Positions 24,434 to 32,452 of a stretch of DNA of 37,864 nucleotides are shown here, one piece after another. The notes beneath the pieces are model-generated. The model was not told where the DNA came from. It ran no database searches and saw only the letters and a program-made list of their open reading frames with translations. Within the stretch, counting starts at the first letter, position 1. Each line of letters begins with the position of its first letter. Both the position numbers and the translations under genes were made by a program. The DNA lies in contig DASUSH010000024.1 in the NCBI GenBank assembly GCA_036375215.1, forward strand, positions 1-37,864, written 5' to 3'. The DNA comes from DASUSH01 sp036375215 (lineage in GTDB: Bacteria; Actinomycetota; Thermoleophilia; Solirubrobacterales; 70-9).

Positions 24434-24455
24434 CGACAAGCCCGCTCGCGGCGGG

Positions 24456-24461
24456 GATAGT
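24456..24461 (+). promoter_or_regulatory. Candidate -10 GATAGT for the fibre-like gene
   Basis: GATAGT ends 8 nt before ATG 24470 and is preceded directly by the CCCGC/GCGGG stem. The same hexamer serves the LAL regulator gene. Confidence 0.4.
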
Positions 24462-24469
24462 TGCTCGTG

Positions 24470-25489
24470 ATGAGCGGGCACATCCGTCGCAACATCTGGG
24501 GCATCGTCGCGGTTTTCATCGCGCTCGGCGGTACGGCCGCGGCCCTGCCGGGCAAGAACAAGGTCGACTCGGGCGACATCAAGAAAGGACAGGTCAAGGT
24601 CAGCGACCTCGCAGGGGGCTCCGTGACCGAGCCGAAGCTGGCCGACGGCGCCGTCACCAACCCGAAGCTGGCGCCGGGCGCCGTCGACGGCTCGAAGGTC
24701 GCCGCCGACGCGATCACGGGCGCCGACGTCAACGAGGGAACCCTCGACATCCCGCAGCAGGCCCTGCCGACGAGCTTGCCGCCGAGCGGCGCGGCCGGCG
24801 GCGACCTCACCGGAACGTATCCGGATCCCCGGGTGAACGAGGCGGGCCTGGCCGCGGGAGGGGACCTCACGGGCGCGCTCACCGCGACCTCGATCGTGAA
24901 CAACTCGATCGGCGCACAGGAGCCGGGCGTCGCGGAGGACGAGATCGTCGATCAGGGCATCGACAGCGAGGACGTGCGCAACGACAACCTCACCGGCGCC
25001 GACCTCGCGAACACCCAGCGCCAGATCGTCATCTCCGCCGCCGAGATGGGCGACGCGGCAGTCGGGGGCGCCGGCGAACCCGACTTTGGCGAGATCAGCG
25101 GGCTGCCCGCGATCATGTTCGACCCCACCACGAACGAGACGTTGACGGTCACATCCGTCATGCCCGGCGACATGGCCGGCGGCAACGAGGTCGTCGTCAC
25201 GTGGCTTTTCGCCTCCCCGGCGCCGGGGACCGTGCGCTGGACCAATGACACGTCGGCGGTCTCCGAAAACGAGACCCTGGCTTTCCCCAACCTTGGCTCG
25301 GGATTCTCATCCTTAACGATCGTCGCGGATGAGCTCCGCTCGACCGGCGGAGGTGGGACCCTCTCAGGCACCTCCGCCGGAGACTTCGTTCGCGTCCGGA
25401 TCACCCGCGATGCGGCGAGCACGAGCGACAACATCAGCACGGACGTCGCCCTCCTCGCCGTCGTGCTCGAGTTCAGGACCGAACGCTGA
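24470..25489 (+). CDS. Secreted repeat/fibre-like surface protein
   Basis: The 339-residue product begins MSGHIRRNIWGIVAVFIALG, a signal peptide or anchor that could be cleaved after TAAA. Residues about 30-95 carry ten-residue repeats (GSVTEPKLAD, GAVTNPKLAP, GAVDGSKVAA, DAITGADVNE) that should form a beta-helix or stalk. Next come GGDLTGTYPDPRV and a second GGDLTG, a motif familiar from phage tail-fibre and adhesin stalks. The last 150 residues look like a beta-sandwich without a recognised family. Similar N-terminal proteins are frequent in Solirubrobacterales. The role, perhaps surface attachment, is inference. The start could also be GTG 24467. Confidence 0.8.
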   Translation: MSGHIRRNIWGIVAVFIALGGTAAALPGKNKVDSGDIKKGQVKVSDLAGGSVTEPKLADGAVTNPKLAPGAVDGSKVAADAITGADVNEGTLDIPQQALPTSLPPSGAAGGDLTGTYPDPRVNEAGLAAGGDLTGALTATSIVNNSIGAQEPGVAEDEIVDQGIDSEDVRNDNLTGADLANTQRQIVISAAEMGDAAVGGAGEPDFGEISGLPAIMFDPTTNETLTVTSVMPGDMAGGNEVVVTWLFASPAPGTVRWTNDTSAVSENETLAFPNLGSGFSSLTIVADELRSTGGGGTLSGTSAGDFVRVRITRDAASTSDNISTDVALLAVVLEFRTER

Positions 25490-25538
25490 CCCGCTCGTAG
25501 CCACCGCCGGCGCGCCCGCTGCGCCGCCAGTCAAGCGG

Positions 25539-25554
25539 CTAGAGGCTCTAGGCT
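25539..25554 (+). promoter_or_regulatory. Palindrome overlapping the -10 of the fakA-like gene
   Basis: CTAGAG-G-CTCTAG (25539-25551) is a perfect 13-bp interrupted palindrome. TAGGCT (25549-25554) begins within it and ends 7 nt before GTG 25562. It is an operator candidate as well as a promoter. Confidence 0.45.
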
Positions 25555-25561
25555 CGCGCCC

Positions 25562-27187
25562 GTGGCCGACCCATCGATACGCCGGTTCCGCGAGATGACG
25601 GCGGTCGCACTCGCTCACCTCGAGGAGCGCCGCCAGGAGATCAACGACCTCAACGTCTTCCCGGTCGCCGACGGCGACACCGGCGACAACATGGCGCTGA
25701 CGATGCGCTACGTGCTGGAGGAGCTCGACCGGCTCGAGCGCGAGACCCAGGACCCGCCGCGACCTGAGATCGTCCGCCTGGTCGCACGCGCGGCGCTGAT
25801 GGGAGCTCGCGGCAACTCGGGCGTGATCCTGAGCCAGTTCATCCGCGGCGCGGCGGAGAAGCTCGTCACCCCGCCGGGACGGCTGATCGACCCGGAGCTG
25901 ATCGTGGCGGGGCTCAGCGCGGGAAGCGACGCGGCGAAGGCCTCGGTTCGCGACCCGCAGCCGGGGACGATGCTGACCGTCGCGGCGCGCATGGCCGAGG
26001 CGGTCGAGGACCGGCTCGACCACTGGCGCGAGCACCACAAGCTCGACCAGGAGGCCACGGACGAGGAGCAGAACGCCCTGCTCGCCGAGATGATGGCGAC
26101 GGCGCTCTTCTCCGGAGAGGAAGCCGTACGCCACACGACCGAGCAGCTCGACGTGCTCGCCGAGCACGGGGTCGTCGATGCCGGCGCGCTCGGACTCGTC
26201 GTCCTCGTTCGCGGCTACGTCGCCGGGCTCGCCGGGGAGCAGGTTCACCTGCCCGAGATCCCCCACTACGCGCCGGCGCGCACCCACGACGTCCACCACG
26301 CCGACCTCACGTACCGGTGGTGCACCAACTTCATCGTCACCGGCGACTCGCTCGACGGCGAGTCGTTCGTGCCGAGCCTCGAGGCGCTCGGCGACTCGGT
26401 GCTCGTCGTCGGCGACCCGTCGACGATCAAGGTGCACGTCCACACCGACGACTTCGAGGCCGCGAAGGCGCTCTTCGACGGCGTCGGCGAGATCGTCCAG
26501 GAGGACATCGCCGACATGCGCGAGCAGGTCGCCGAGCGCGAGGCGCGGCTTGGAGCCGGCCGCTCGGCGATCGTCGCCGTCGCCAGTGGCAACGGGTTGA
26601 AGCGGATGTTCGAGGACCTCGGTGCGATCGTCGTCGACGGCGGCGCCACGCTCAACCCCTCGACCCGCGACCTGGTCGCGGTGATCGAGCGGGCGCCCGC
26701 CGACGAGGTCGTCGTCTTCCCGAACTCGAAGAACGTGAGGATGGCGGCAGCCGAGGCCGCCGAGCTCGCCGAGAAGCAGGTCGTGGTCGTCGACTGCGAT
26801 TCCCAGCAGGCGGCGCTCGCGGCCCTGCCCGAGGCCGACGTCGACGCCGGCGCTGCCGAGAACGCGGAGCGGCTCACCGACGCGCTCGGCCGGATTCGCT
26901 CGGGCGGCGTCGCTCCCGCGGTGAAGGACGACGTCCAGGGGAGGTTCATGAAGGAGGACGCGGTCGGCTTCTACGGCTCGGAGATCATCGCGTGGGGAGG
27001 CACCGGCTCGACCCTGAACGAGACGCTCGAGCGTCTCGGCGAGGGCTCGGAGCTGGTCACGGTCTTCGCGTCTCCCGAGGCGCCAATCCCCGCCGAGGAG
27101 CTCCCGTCCGAGCTCGAGGGCGGAGCGGAGGTCGACGTGCAGATCGCCGGCCAGCCGGGCTGGTGGTGGCTGATCACCGCCGAGTGA
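25562..27187 (+). CDS. DAK2/DhaL-domain protein, FakA/YloV-like
   Basis: The product has 541 residues from GTG 25562. The N-terminal DhaL domain (about 1-200) has the metal/ATP motif NVFPVADGDTGDNM and ARGNSGVILSQ. The rest matches the middle and C-terminal FakA regions, including IKVHVHTDDFEAAKALFDG and the EIIAWGGTGSTLNETLE end. In Firmicutes FakA is the kinase of fatty-acid kinase and works with a DegV-type FakB that carries the fatty acid. No FakB gene is in the window. The position upstream of recG is conserved in many bacteria. A homologous role here is probable but untested. Confidence 0.92.
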   Translation: MADPSIRRFREMTAVALAHLEERRQEINDLNVFPVADGDTGDNMALTMRYVLEELDRLERETQDPPRPEIVRLVARAALMGARGNSGVILSQFIRGAAEKLVTPPGRLIDPELIVAGLSAGSDAAKASVRDPQPGTMLTVAARMAEAVEDRLDHWREHHKLDQEATDEEQNALLAEMMATALFSGEEAVRHTTEQLDVLAEHGVVDAGALGLVVLVRGYVAGLAGEQVHLPEIPHYAPARTHDVHHADLTYRWCTNFIVTGDSLDGESFVPSLEALGDSVLVVGDPSTIKVHVHTDDFEAAKALFDGVGEIVQEDIADMREQVAEREARLGAGRSAIVAVASGNGLKRMFEDLGAIVVDGGATLNPSTRDLVAVIERAPADEVVVFPNSKNVRMAAAEAAELAEKQVVVVDCDSQQAALAALPEADVDAGAAENAERLTDALGRIRSGGVAPAVKDDVQGRFMKEDAVGFYGSEIIAWGGTGSTLNETLERLGEGSELVTVFASPEAPIPAEELPSELEGGAEVDVQIAGQPGWWWLITAE

Positions 27188-27197
27188 GGACGTCAGC

Positions 27198-27941
27198 GTG
27201 AGCGCCGACGCGCTCCTGGCCGAGGTGCTCGAGGCTCACGGCGGGCTCGAGCGCTGGCGCGCCGCCACCGAGATCACGGCCCGGGTCCGCTCCGGCGGCC
27301 TCCTGCTCGCGTCCCGGGCGCCGCGCGGCCTCTTCGCCGACTACCGGATCAGGGTCGAGGTGGCCGAGCAGCGCGTCGAGTTCGGCCCGCAGGCGGTCCC
27401 CGAGCGGGCGAGCTTCGATCGCGGACGTGTCCGCATCGTGGACGCCGACGGCAACACGATCTCCGAACGCGCCGATCCGCGCCCGCTCTTCTTCGGCCGC
27501 TCCGGGCTGCGCCGCAACCTGCGCTGGGACGCGCTCGACACCGCCTACTTCGCGGGCTATGCGATGTGGAACTACCTGACCACCCCGCTGCTCCTGACCC
27601 GCGCCGAGGTCGAGGTCAGCGAGGGGAGGCCCTGGACGGCGCCCCGGGGAGAGCGCTGGCGCCGGCTCGACGCGCGCTTCGATCCCTCGCTCCACACCCA
27701 CTCGGCCAGGCAGACCTTCTGGGTGGGCGGCGACTCGCTGCTTCGCCGCCACGACTACACGGCGGAGGTGGTCGGCGGTTGGGCCAGGGCCGCCCACCGG
27801 CTGGAGCGAAACCGCGAGTGCGCCGGCCTCGTCTTCCCGACCCGCCGCCGCGTTGTCCCGCGCGGGCCCGCCAACCGCGGCCTTCCCGGCCCCACCCTGG
27901 TCTGGATCGAGCTCACAGACATGGACGTCGCGACCGGGTAG
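27198..27941 (+). CDS. Hypothetical protein, possibly LolA-like fold
   Basis: The product has 247 residues from GTG 27198, which follows GAGGA (27186-27190) by 7 nt; this ribosome site overlaps the stop of the previous gene, so the two are co-transcribed. It opens ADALLAEVLEAHGGLERWRA, a phrase seen at the start of many lipoprotein-sorting (LolA-like) beta-barrel proteins, and has alternating strand-like segments throughout. No signal peptide is visible, which argues against export. No catalytic motif is recognised. The family name is a guess from the opening and the predicted beta content. Confidence 0.8.
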   Translation: MSADALLAEVLEAHGGLERWRAATEITARVRSGGLLLASRAPRGLFADYRIRVEVAEQRVEFGPQAVPERASFDRGRVRIVDADGNTISERADPRPLFFGRSGLRRNLRWDALDTAYFAGYAMWNYLTTPLLLTRAEVEVSEGRPWTAPRGERWRRLDARFDPSLHTHSARQTFWVGGDSLLRRHDYTAEVVGGWARAAHRLERNRECAGLVFPTRRRVVPRGPANRGLPGPTLVWIELTDMDVATG

Positions 27942-27944
27942 CGT
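27939..27944 (+). promoter_or_regulatory. Candidate -10 TAGCGT for the GST gene
   Basis: TAGCGT starts with the stop codon of the preceding gene and ends 7 nt before GTG 27952. An in-frame GTG at 27943 overlaps it. Confidence 0.3.
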
Positions 27945-27951
27945 GGCGACC

Positions 27952-28719
27952 GTGGCGAAGCCCGTCCTCTGGCAGATCAAGGTCTCGCACTATTCCGAGA
28001 AGGTCCGCTGGGCCCTCGACCACAAAGGGGTCGAGCACGAGCGCAAGGCGCCGCCCCCGGGCCCGCACATGGTGTTCGCGCTCCTGAAGAGCCGCGGCGC
28101 CTCCAAGACCTTCCCGCTCCTCGACCTCGACGGCCGCACCTACGCCGACTCGACCGACATCGTGGCCGCGCTCGAGGAGCGGTGGCCCGAGCCGCCGCTC
28201 TACCCGTCCGACCCCGAGGATCGCCGCCGGGCGCTCGCGCTCGAGGACTTCTTCGACGAGGAGGTCGGCCCGTACACCCGCCTCTACGCGTGGCACGAGA
28301 TCACGCGGGACCCGGAGATCGCCGCGCGGCTGCTCCGCGACGATCTCCCGGGCCCGCTGAAGGGAGCGGCGCGCGCGGTCGTGCCGGCCGCCGGCGCGTT
28401 CCTGCAGCTCCGCTACGGGGTGAAGTCCGACGAGGCCGCCGCCGAGGCGCGGGTGAAGATCGAGGCCGGGTTCGATCGCCTGGAGGTGGAGCTCGGCGAC
28501 GGCGAGTACCTCGTCGGCGATTCCTTCACGGTGGCGGACCTCACGGCCGCGGCGCTCCTTTACCCGACCGTGCTGCCGCCGGAGGGGCCGCAGCTCCCGG
28601 AGCCGCCGGCCGCGTACAGGGAGTTCCAGGCGGAGTTCGCCGACCGTCGCGGCTTCCGGTACGTCGAGGAAATGTTCGCCCGCCACCGCAACCGCGCGAA
28701 GGCCCCCGCGGCCGCCTGA
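27952..28719 (+). CDS. Glutathione S-transferase family protein
   Basis: The product has 255 residues. The N-terminal thioredoxin-like domain opens KPVLWQIKVSHYSEKVRWAL and has the cis-Pro/Asp region KTFPLLDLDGRTYADSTDIV. The all-helical C-terminal domain has GEYLVGDSFTVADLTAAALL, the conserved capping-box Asp motif. The thiol cofactor and substrate are unknown; actinobacteria often use mycothiol in place of glutathione. The start is set at GTG 27952 (leaderless spacing); GTG 27943 would add three residues. It ends 7 nt from the convergent DUF427 gene. Confidence 0.9.
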   Translation: MAKPVLWQIKVSHYSEKVRWALDHKGVEHERKAPPPGPHMVFALLKSRGASKTFPLLDLDGRTYADSTDIVAALEERWPEPPLYPSDPEDRRRALALEDFFDEEVGPYTRLYAWHEITRDPEIAARLLRDDLPGPLKGAARAVVPAAGAFLQLRYGVKSDEAAAEARVKIEAGFDRLEVELGDGEYLVGDSFTVADLTAAALLYPTVLPPEGPQLPEPPAAYREFQAEFADRRGFRYVEEMFARHRNRAKAPAAA

Positions 28720-28726
28720 CGCGGGG

Positions 28727-29230
28727 CTACCAGCCCTCGGTCCCGGGCTCGCCCTTGAACGGGCCCTCGATCTCGTCCGTGATCCAGCCGGCGTAGAAGG
28801 AGCCCGGCTGGGGCCGCACCCGCTCGTCGTCGAGGAAGGCGGCGTCGACGCGGCCGGGGTAGAAGGAGATGTGGCCGCGGAGCGCCGCGAAGGCCTCGCG
28901 CGGCTCGGGGTAATGGAAGGCGGCAGCCTCGGCGCGCGATCCGCCCGCGTCGACGTGGAGGTAGTGGGCCCGGCCCTTCCACTCGCAGTGGGTGTGTTTC
29001 CCGCCGGCCTCCGCGAGCAGGTCGGTGCGGACGTCCTCGCGCGGGACGTAGATCGTGGGCGGGCTCGCCGTCTCGAGCACGCGCAGGGCGCGGTCCGATT
29101 CCGCGATCACCTCCCCGCCGTGCTCGATCCGGACGCGGCGCTCGCAGGGCTCGATCCGCGGCGGCCGGGGGTAGTCCCAGACGGACTCGCGGAGGAGGGG
29201 GCCGTCCCCTCTGTCCCCGCCACCGCTCAC
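28727..29230 (-). CDS. DUF427 domain-containing protein
   Basis: The product has 167 residues. Signatures of DUF427 are SVWDYPRPPRIEPC near the start, GGEVIAESDRALRVLETASP, IYVPREDVR, CEWKGRAHYLHV and AFAALRGHISFYPG. It is a small, mostly beta, cytosolic protein of unknown biochemical function. Its ATG overlaps the stop of the RidA-like gene by 4 nt, so the two are translated together. The family is confident; the function is not. Confidence 0.9.
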   Translation of the reverse strand: MSGGGDRGDGPLLRESVWDYPRPPRIEPCERRVRIEHGGEVIAESDRALRVLETASPPTIYVPREDVRTDLLAEAGGKHTHCEWKGRAHYLHVDAGGSRAEAAAFHYPEPREAFAALRGHISFYPGRVDAAFLDDERVRPQPGSFYAGWITDEIEGPFKGEPGTEGW

Positions 29231-29703
29231 GAGACCGCCACCACCGCCTCGACCTCGACCGGGATGTCGAAGGGCAGCTCGGACGCGCCGATCGCCGAGC
29301 GGGCGTGGCGGCCGCGCTCAGGCCCCCAGAGCTCGAGCACGAGGTCGGAGAAGCCGTTGATCACGCCGGGGGTGCCGCTGAATCCGGGGGCGCAATTGAC
29401 GAGGCCGAGCAGCTTCAGCCACCCCGTGACGCGGTCGAGCTCGCCGAGCTCGGCCTTGAGCGACGCGAGCACCGAGAGGCAGGTCTCGCGGGCCGCCTCG
29501 TAGGCCCGCTCGGGGCTGACCTCGGCGCCGACCTTGCCCTGGACGAGGGGGCGGAACCCGTCGATCGGGCCGTGGCCGGACACGTAGCCGACCCCATCGT
29601 GCACCCTGACGAGCTCGAACCTGAACTCGACGCCCTCGGGGGCGCAGAAGGGCTGCGGCAACCGCAGCCCGAGCTCGTCCAGGCGATCTTCGATCCGACC
29701 CAT
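29227..29703 (-). CDS. RidA/YjgF-family protein
   Basis: The 158 residues match the longer YjgF-like subgroup: IEDRLDELGLRLPQP opening, VHDGVGYVSGHGPI, YEAARETCLSVLASLKAELG, VTGWLKLLGLVNC, and the SAIGASELPFDIPVEVEAVV end. Canonical RidA hydrolyses reactive enamine/imine intermediates; this subgroup's activity is undefined. It is divergent from recG by 21 nt, with overlapping -10 elements. GGAG also abuts the ATG, but too close to be a good ribosome site. Confidence 0.9.
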   Translation of the reverse strand: MGRIEDRLDELGLRLPQPFCAPEGVEFRFELVRVHDGVGYVSGHGPIDGFRPLVQGKVGAEVSPERAYEAARETCLSVLASLKAELGELDRVTGWLKLLGLVNCAPGFSGTPGVINGFSDLVLELWGPERGRHARSAIGASELPFDIPVEVEAVVAVS

Positions 29704-29711
29704 CTCCGGCG

Positions 29712-29718
29712 TAGCCTA
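29712..29718. promoter_or_regulatory. Overlapping divergent -10 elements (recG / ridA-like)
   Basis: TAGCCTA reads TAGCCT on the plus strand (29712-29717), 7 nt before recG GTG 29725, and TAGGCT on the minus strand (29718-29713), 9 nt before ATG 29703. On the plus strand TTCGAT (29689-29694) is a plausible -35 at 17-bp spacing. Confidence 0.5.
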
Positions 29719-29724
29719 AGCGGG

Positions 29725-31905
29725 GTGGAAAGCGCAGTCGCCACCGTCGGCCGTGCGGCCGTCGAGACGCCGCGGGCGATCGGGACCGGCGAGCGCCCCG
29801 GGCGCGCGGCGCTTGCCGCCGTCGAGCTGCGCTCGGCGCCGCGGCCCAGCCGCCTCGCCGTCCCGCTCTCCTCGCTCGCCGGCGTCGGCCCGCGGCTGGC
29901 CGAGCGCGCGGCTCGGATCGGGGTCGAGACCGTCGGCGACCTGCTCGCCAACGTCCCCCACCGCCACGAGGACCGCTCCGCTCAGACGCTGATCTCCGAC
30001 CTGCCGCTCGGCGCCGAGAAGACGATCGCGGTCGTCGTCCAGTCCGCCAAGGTGCGGCCGACGCGGCGCCGCAACCTCCGGATCGTCGAGGCCAAGGTCG
30101 CCGACGAGTCCGGCGTCGCCAAGGCGGTCTGGTTCAACCAGGCCTGGCTCGCGGACCGCCTGCGGCCCGGGAGCAGCTGGCTCCTGCACGGCAAGCTCGA
30201 CCGCAACGGCTTCCGCGTCGCCGACTACGAGGAGCTGGGGGAGGGGGGCATCCACACGACCGGGATCGTCCCGACGCACTCGGCGACCGAGGGGCTCGCG
30301 CCGAAGAAGCTCCGCGACTGGACGCACCAGGCGATGGCGCACGCCGGCGACGCCCTCGAGCCGCTGCCCGCGGCGATCCGCGCCCGAAGGCGGCTCGCGG
30401 GCGTCGCCGACGCGATCCACGCCGCTCACTTCCCCGCGACGTTGGAGCAGGTCCAGCCGGCCCGCGAGCGCCTCGCGTTCGAGGAGCTCTTCCTGCACCA
30501 GGCGGCGCTCGCGGTCCGCCGCCGCGGCCGCGAGTCTGAGCGCCCCGGCGTCGCGATCGCCGAGCCCGGGGAGCTCACGGCTGGCTGGCTCGACTCGCTG
30601 CCGTTCGAGCCCACCGCCGACCAGCGCCGCGCGATGGACGAGATCGACGCCGACCTCGCCTCGGGGCGGCCGATGCAGCGGCTGCTGATGGGGGAGGTCG
30701 GCTCCGGCAAGACGATGATCGCCCTCTACGCCATGCTGCGCGCGGTCGAGTCGGGCCACCAGGCCGCGCTCATGGCCCCGACCGAGACCCTCGCCGAGCA
30801 GCACGCGCAGACGCTCGACCGCCTGCTCGAGCCCTCGTTCCTCAGCTTCACCCTGCTGACCGGGTCGGCGCGCGCGGCCGGGCGCCGCGAGGCGCTCGCC
30901 CGGCTCGCTTCCGGCGAGCTCTCGATCGTCGTCGGCACCCATGCGCTGATCGAGGAAGGGGTCGAGTTCGCGAGCCTCGGCGTCGCGATCGTGGACGAGC
31001 AGCACCGCTTCGGCGTTCGCCAGCGGGCCGCGCTCGACCGCAAGGGGGCGGGGGATTCGGCCCCCCACCTGCTGCACATGACCGCGACCCCGATCCCGCG
31101 CACCCTCTCGCTCACCGCCTTCGGCGACCTCGACTCGACCGTGCTGCGCGAGCTGCCGGCGGGGCGGCGCCCGGTCAAGACCTGGGTGGTCGGGGAGGAG
31201 AAGCGGGAGGGCGCCTACGGGTTCATCCGCGACCGGCTGCGGGAGGGCCGCCAGGCGTTCGTGGTCTGCCCGCTCGTCGCCGAGTCCGAGAAGCTCCAGG
31301 CGACGGCGGCCACCGCCGAGGCCGAGCGACTCGCGGCCGGCGAGTTCAGCGACTTCCGCGTCGCCCTCCTGCACGGGCAGATGGCCGCGGCCGAGAAGTC
31401 GGCGGCGATGGAGAGCTTCGCGGCCGGGGAGGCCGACGTCCTGGTCGCGACGAGCGTGATCGAGGTCGGGATCGACGTTTCGAACGCGGCCGTGATGCTG
31501 ATCGAGGAGGCCGACCGCTACGGCCTCTCCCAGCTCCACCAGCTCCGCGGGCGGATCGGCCGCGGCGAGCACGAGAGCCATTGCATCCTCTTCGCCGATC
31601 CCGAGTCCGAGCGCGCGCGGATGCGCCTCGACGCGATCGCCTCGACCCGCGACGGCTTCAAGCTCGCCGAGGTCGACCTGGCGCTGCGCGGCGAGGGCGA
31701 GGTGCTCGGCACCCGCCAGCACGGCCTGCCGAGCTTCCGGGTCGCGACGCTGCCCGAGGACATGGCGCTGCTCGCCGCCGCCCGCGAGGACGTGCTCGCC
31801 CTCGTCCGCGAGCACGGCTCGCTCGCCGCCCCCGAGCTCGGGCCGCTGCTCGCCGCCGCCCGCGAGCGGTTCGGGGACGAGCGCTCCGAGCCGATCGCCG
31901 CATGA
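29725..31905 (+). CDS. recG: ATP-dependent DNA helicase RecG
   Basis: The 726-residue branch-migration helicase rescues stalled forks and processes Holliday junctions. The N-terminal wedge/OB region includes LAGVGPRLAERAARIG and DLLANVPHRHEDRS. The helicase core has Walker A LLMGEVGSGKTMIAL near residue 324, DEQHRFG near 424, MTATPIPRTLSL, VATSVIEVGIDV and LHQLRGRIGRG. The start is GTG 29725, chosen for its 7-nt distance from TAGCCT. The frame is open upstream but runs antisense to the RidA-like gene. rsmD follows 7 nt after the stop. Confidence 0.96.
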   Translation: MESAVATVGRAAVETPRAIGTGERPGRAALAAVELRSAPRPSRLAVPLSSLAGVGPRLAERAARIGVETVGDLLANVPHRHEDRSAQTLISDLPLGAEKTIAVVVQSAKVRPTRRRNLRIVEAKVADESGVAKAVWFNQAWLADRLRPGSSWLLHGKLDRNGFRVADYEELGEGGIHTTGIVPTHSATEGLAPKKLRDWTHQAMAHAGDALEPLPAAIRARRRLAGVADAIHAAHFPATLEQVQPARERLAFEELFLHQAALAVRRRGRESERPGVAIAEPGELTAGWLDSLPFEPTADQRRAMDEIDADLASGRPMQRLLMGEVGSGKTMIALYAMLRAVESGHQAALMAPTETLAEQHAQTLDRLLEPSFLSFTLLTGSARAAGRREALARLASGELSIVVGTHALIEEGVEFASLGVAIVDEQHRFGVRQRAALDRKGAGDSAPHLLHMTATPIPRTLSLTAFGDLDSTVLRELPAGRRPVKTWVVGEEKREGAYGFIRDRLREGRQAFVVCPLVAESEKLQATAATAEAERLAAGEFSDFRVALLHGQMAAAEKSAAMESFAAGEADVLVATSVIEVGIDVSNAAVMLIEEADRYGLSQLHQLRGRIGRGEHESHCILFADPESERARMRLDAIASTRDGFKLAEVDLALRGEGEVLGTRQHGLPSFRVATLPEDMALLAAAREDVLALVREHGSLAAPELGPLLAAARERFGDERSEPIAA

Positions 31906-31912
31906 TGCCGCG

Positions 31913-32452
31913 GTGAGGGTGGTCGCCGGCGAGCTGCGCGGCCGCCGGCTCGCCGCGCCGCCGAAGCGGGCCGACGTGCGGCCGACCGCCGACCGCGTCC
32001 GCGAGTCCCTCTTCGCGATCCTCGGCGACGTCTCCGGCGCCCGCGTCCTCGACCTCTTCGCCGGCACCGGGGCCCTCGCGATCGAGGCGCTCTCCCGCGG
32101 CGCCGCCGGCGCGACCCTGGTCGACAGCGACACCGCGCTCGCCTCGCGCAACGTCGAAGCGCTCGGGCTTTCCGACCGAGCTCGGGTCGTACGCGCCGAC
32201 GCCCGCTCGTTTATGCGCCGCGAACGGGCGACTTTCGAGCTCGTCTTCTGCGACCCCCCGTATACACTCGCCGACCGTCTTGGCCCTGAGCTCGACAAGT
32301 CGCTGCCACCGCTGCTCGCCCCGGGGGCACGCGTGATCACGGAATCGGCGGCGCGCAAGCCGCTCGAGCTCGCGCTGCCCCTGGCCGACGAGCGCCGCTA
32401 CGGCGAGACCCTGATCCGGATCCACACGGCGCCCGGCGCCGCGGCCCGATGA
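31913..32452 (+). CDS. rsmD: 16S rRNA (guanine-966-N2)-methyltransferase
   Basis: The 179 residues from GTG 31913 open RVVAGELRGRRLAAP and have RPTADRVRESLFAIL, the SAM loop VLDLFAGTGALAIEALSRGA and the catalytic ELVFCDPPYTL (DPPY-type, amino-N methylation). It acts on 16S rRNA in small-subunit assembly. It sits between recG (7 nt upstream) and coaD (4-nt overlap), a conserved arrangement. The length is normal. Confidence 0.95.
   Translation: MRVVAGELRGRRLAAPPKRADVRPTADRVRESLFAILGDVSGARVLDLFAGTGALAIEALSRGAAGATLVDSDTALASRNVEALGLSDRARVVRADARSFMRRERATFELVFCDPPYTLADRLGPELDKSLPPLLAPGARVITESAARKPLELALPLADERRYGETLIRIHTAPGAAAR

Noticed and set aside
29716..32358. 880-codon minus-strand frame opposite recG and rsmD
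   Set aside because: High GC leaves long stop-free antisense frames. The + strand holds complete RecG and RsmD motifs, and the antisense product has none.
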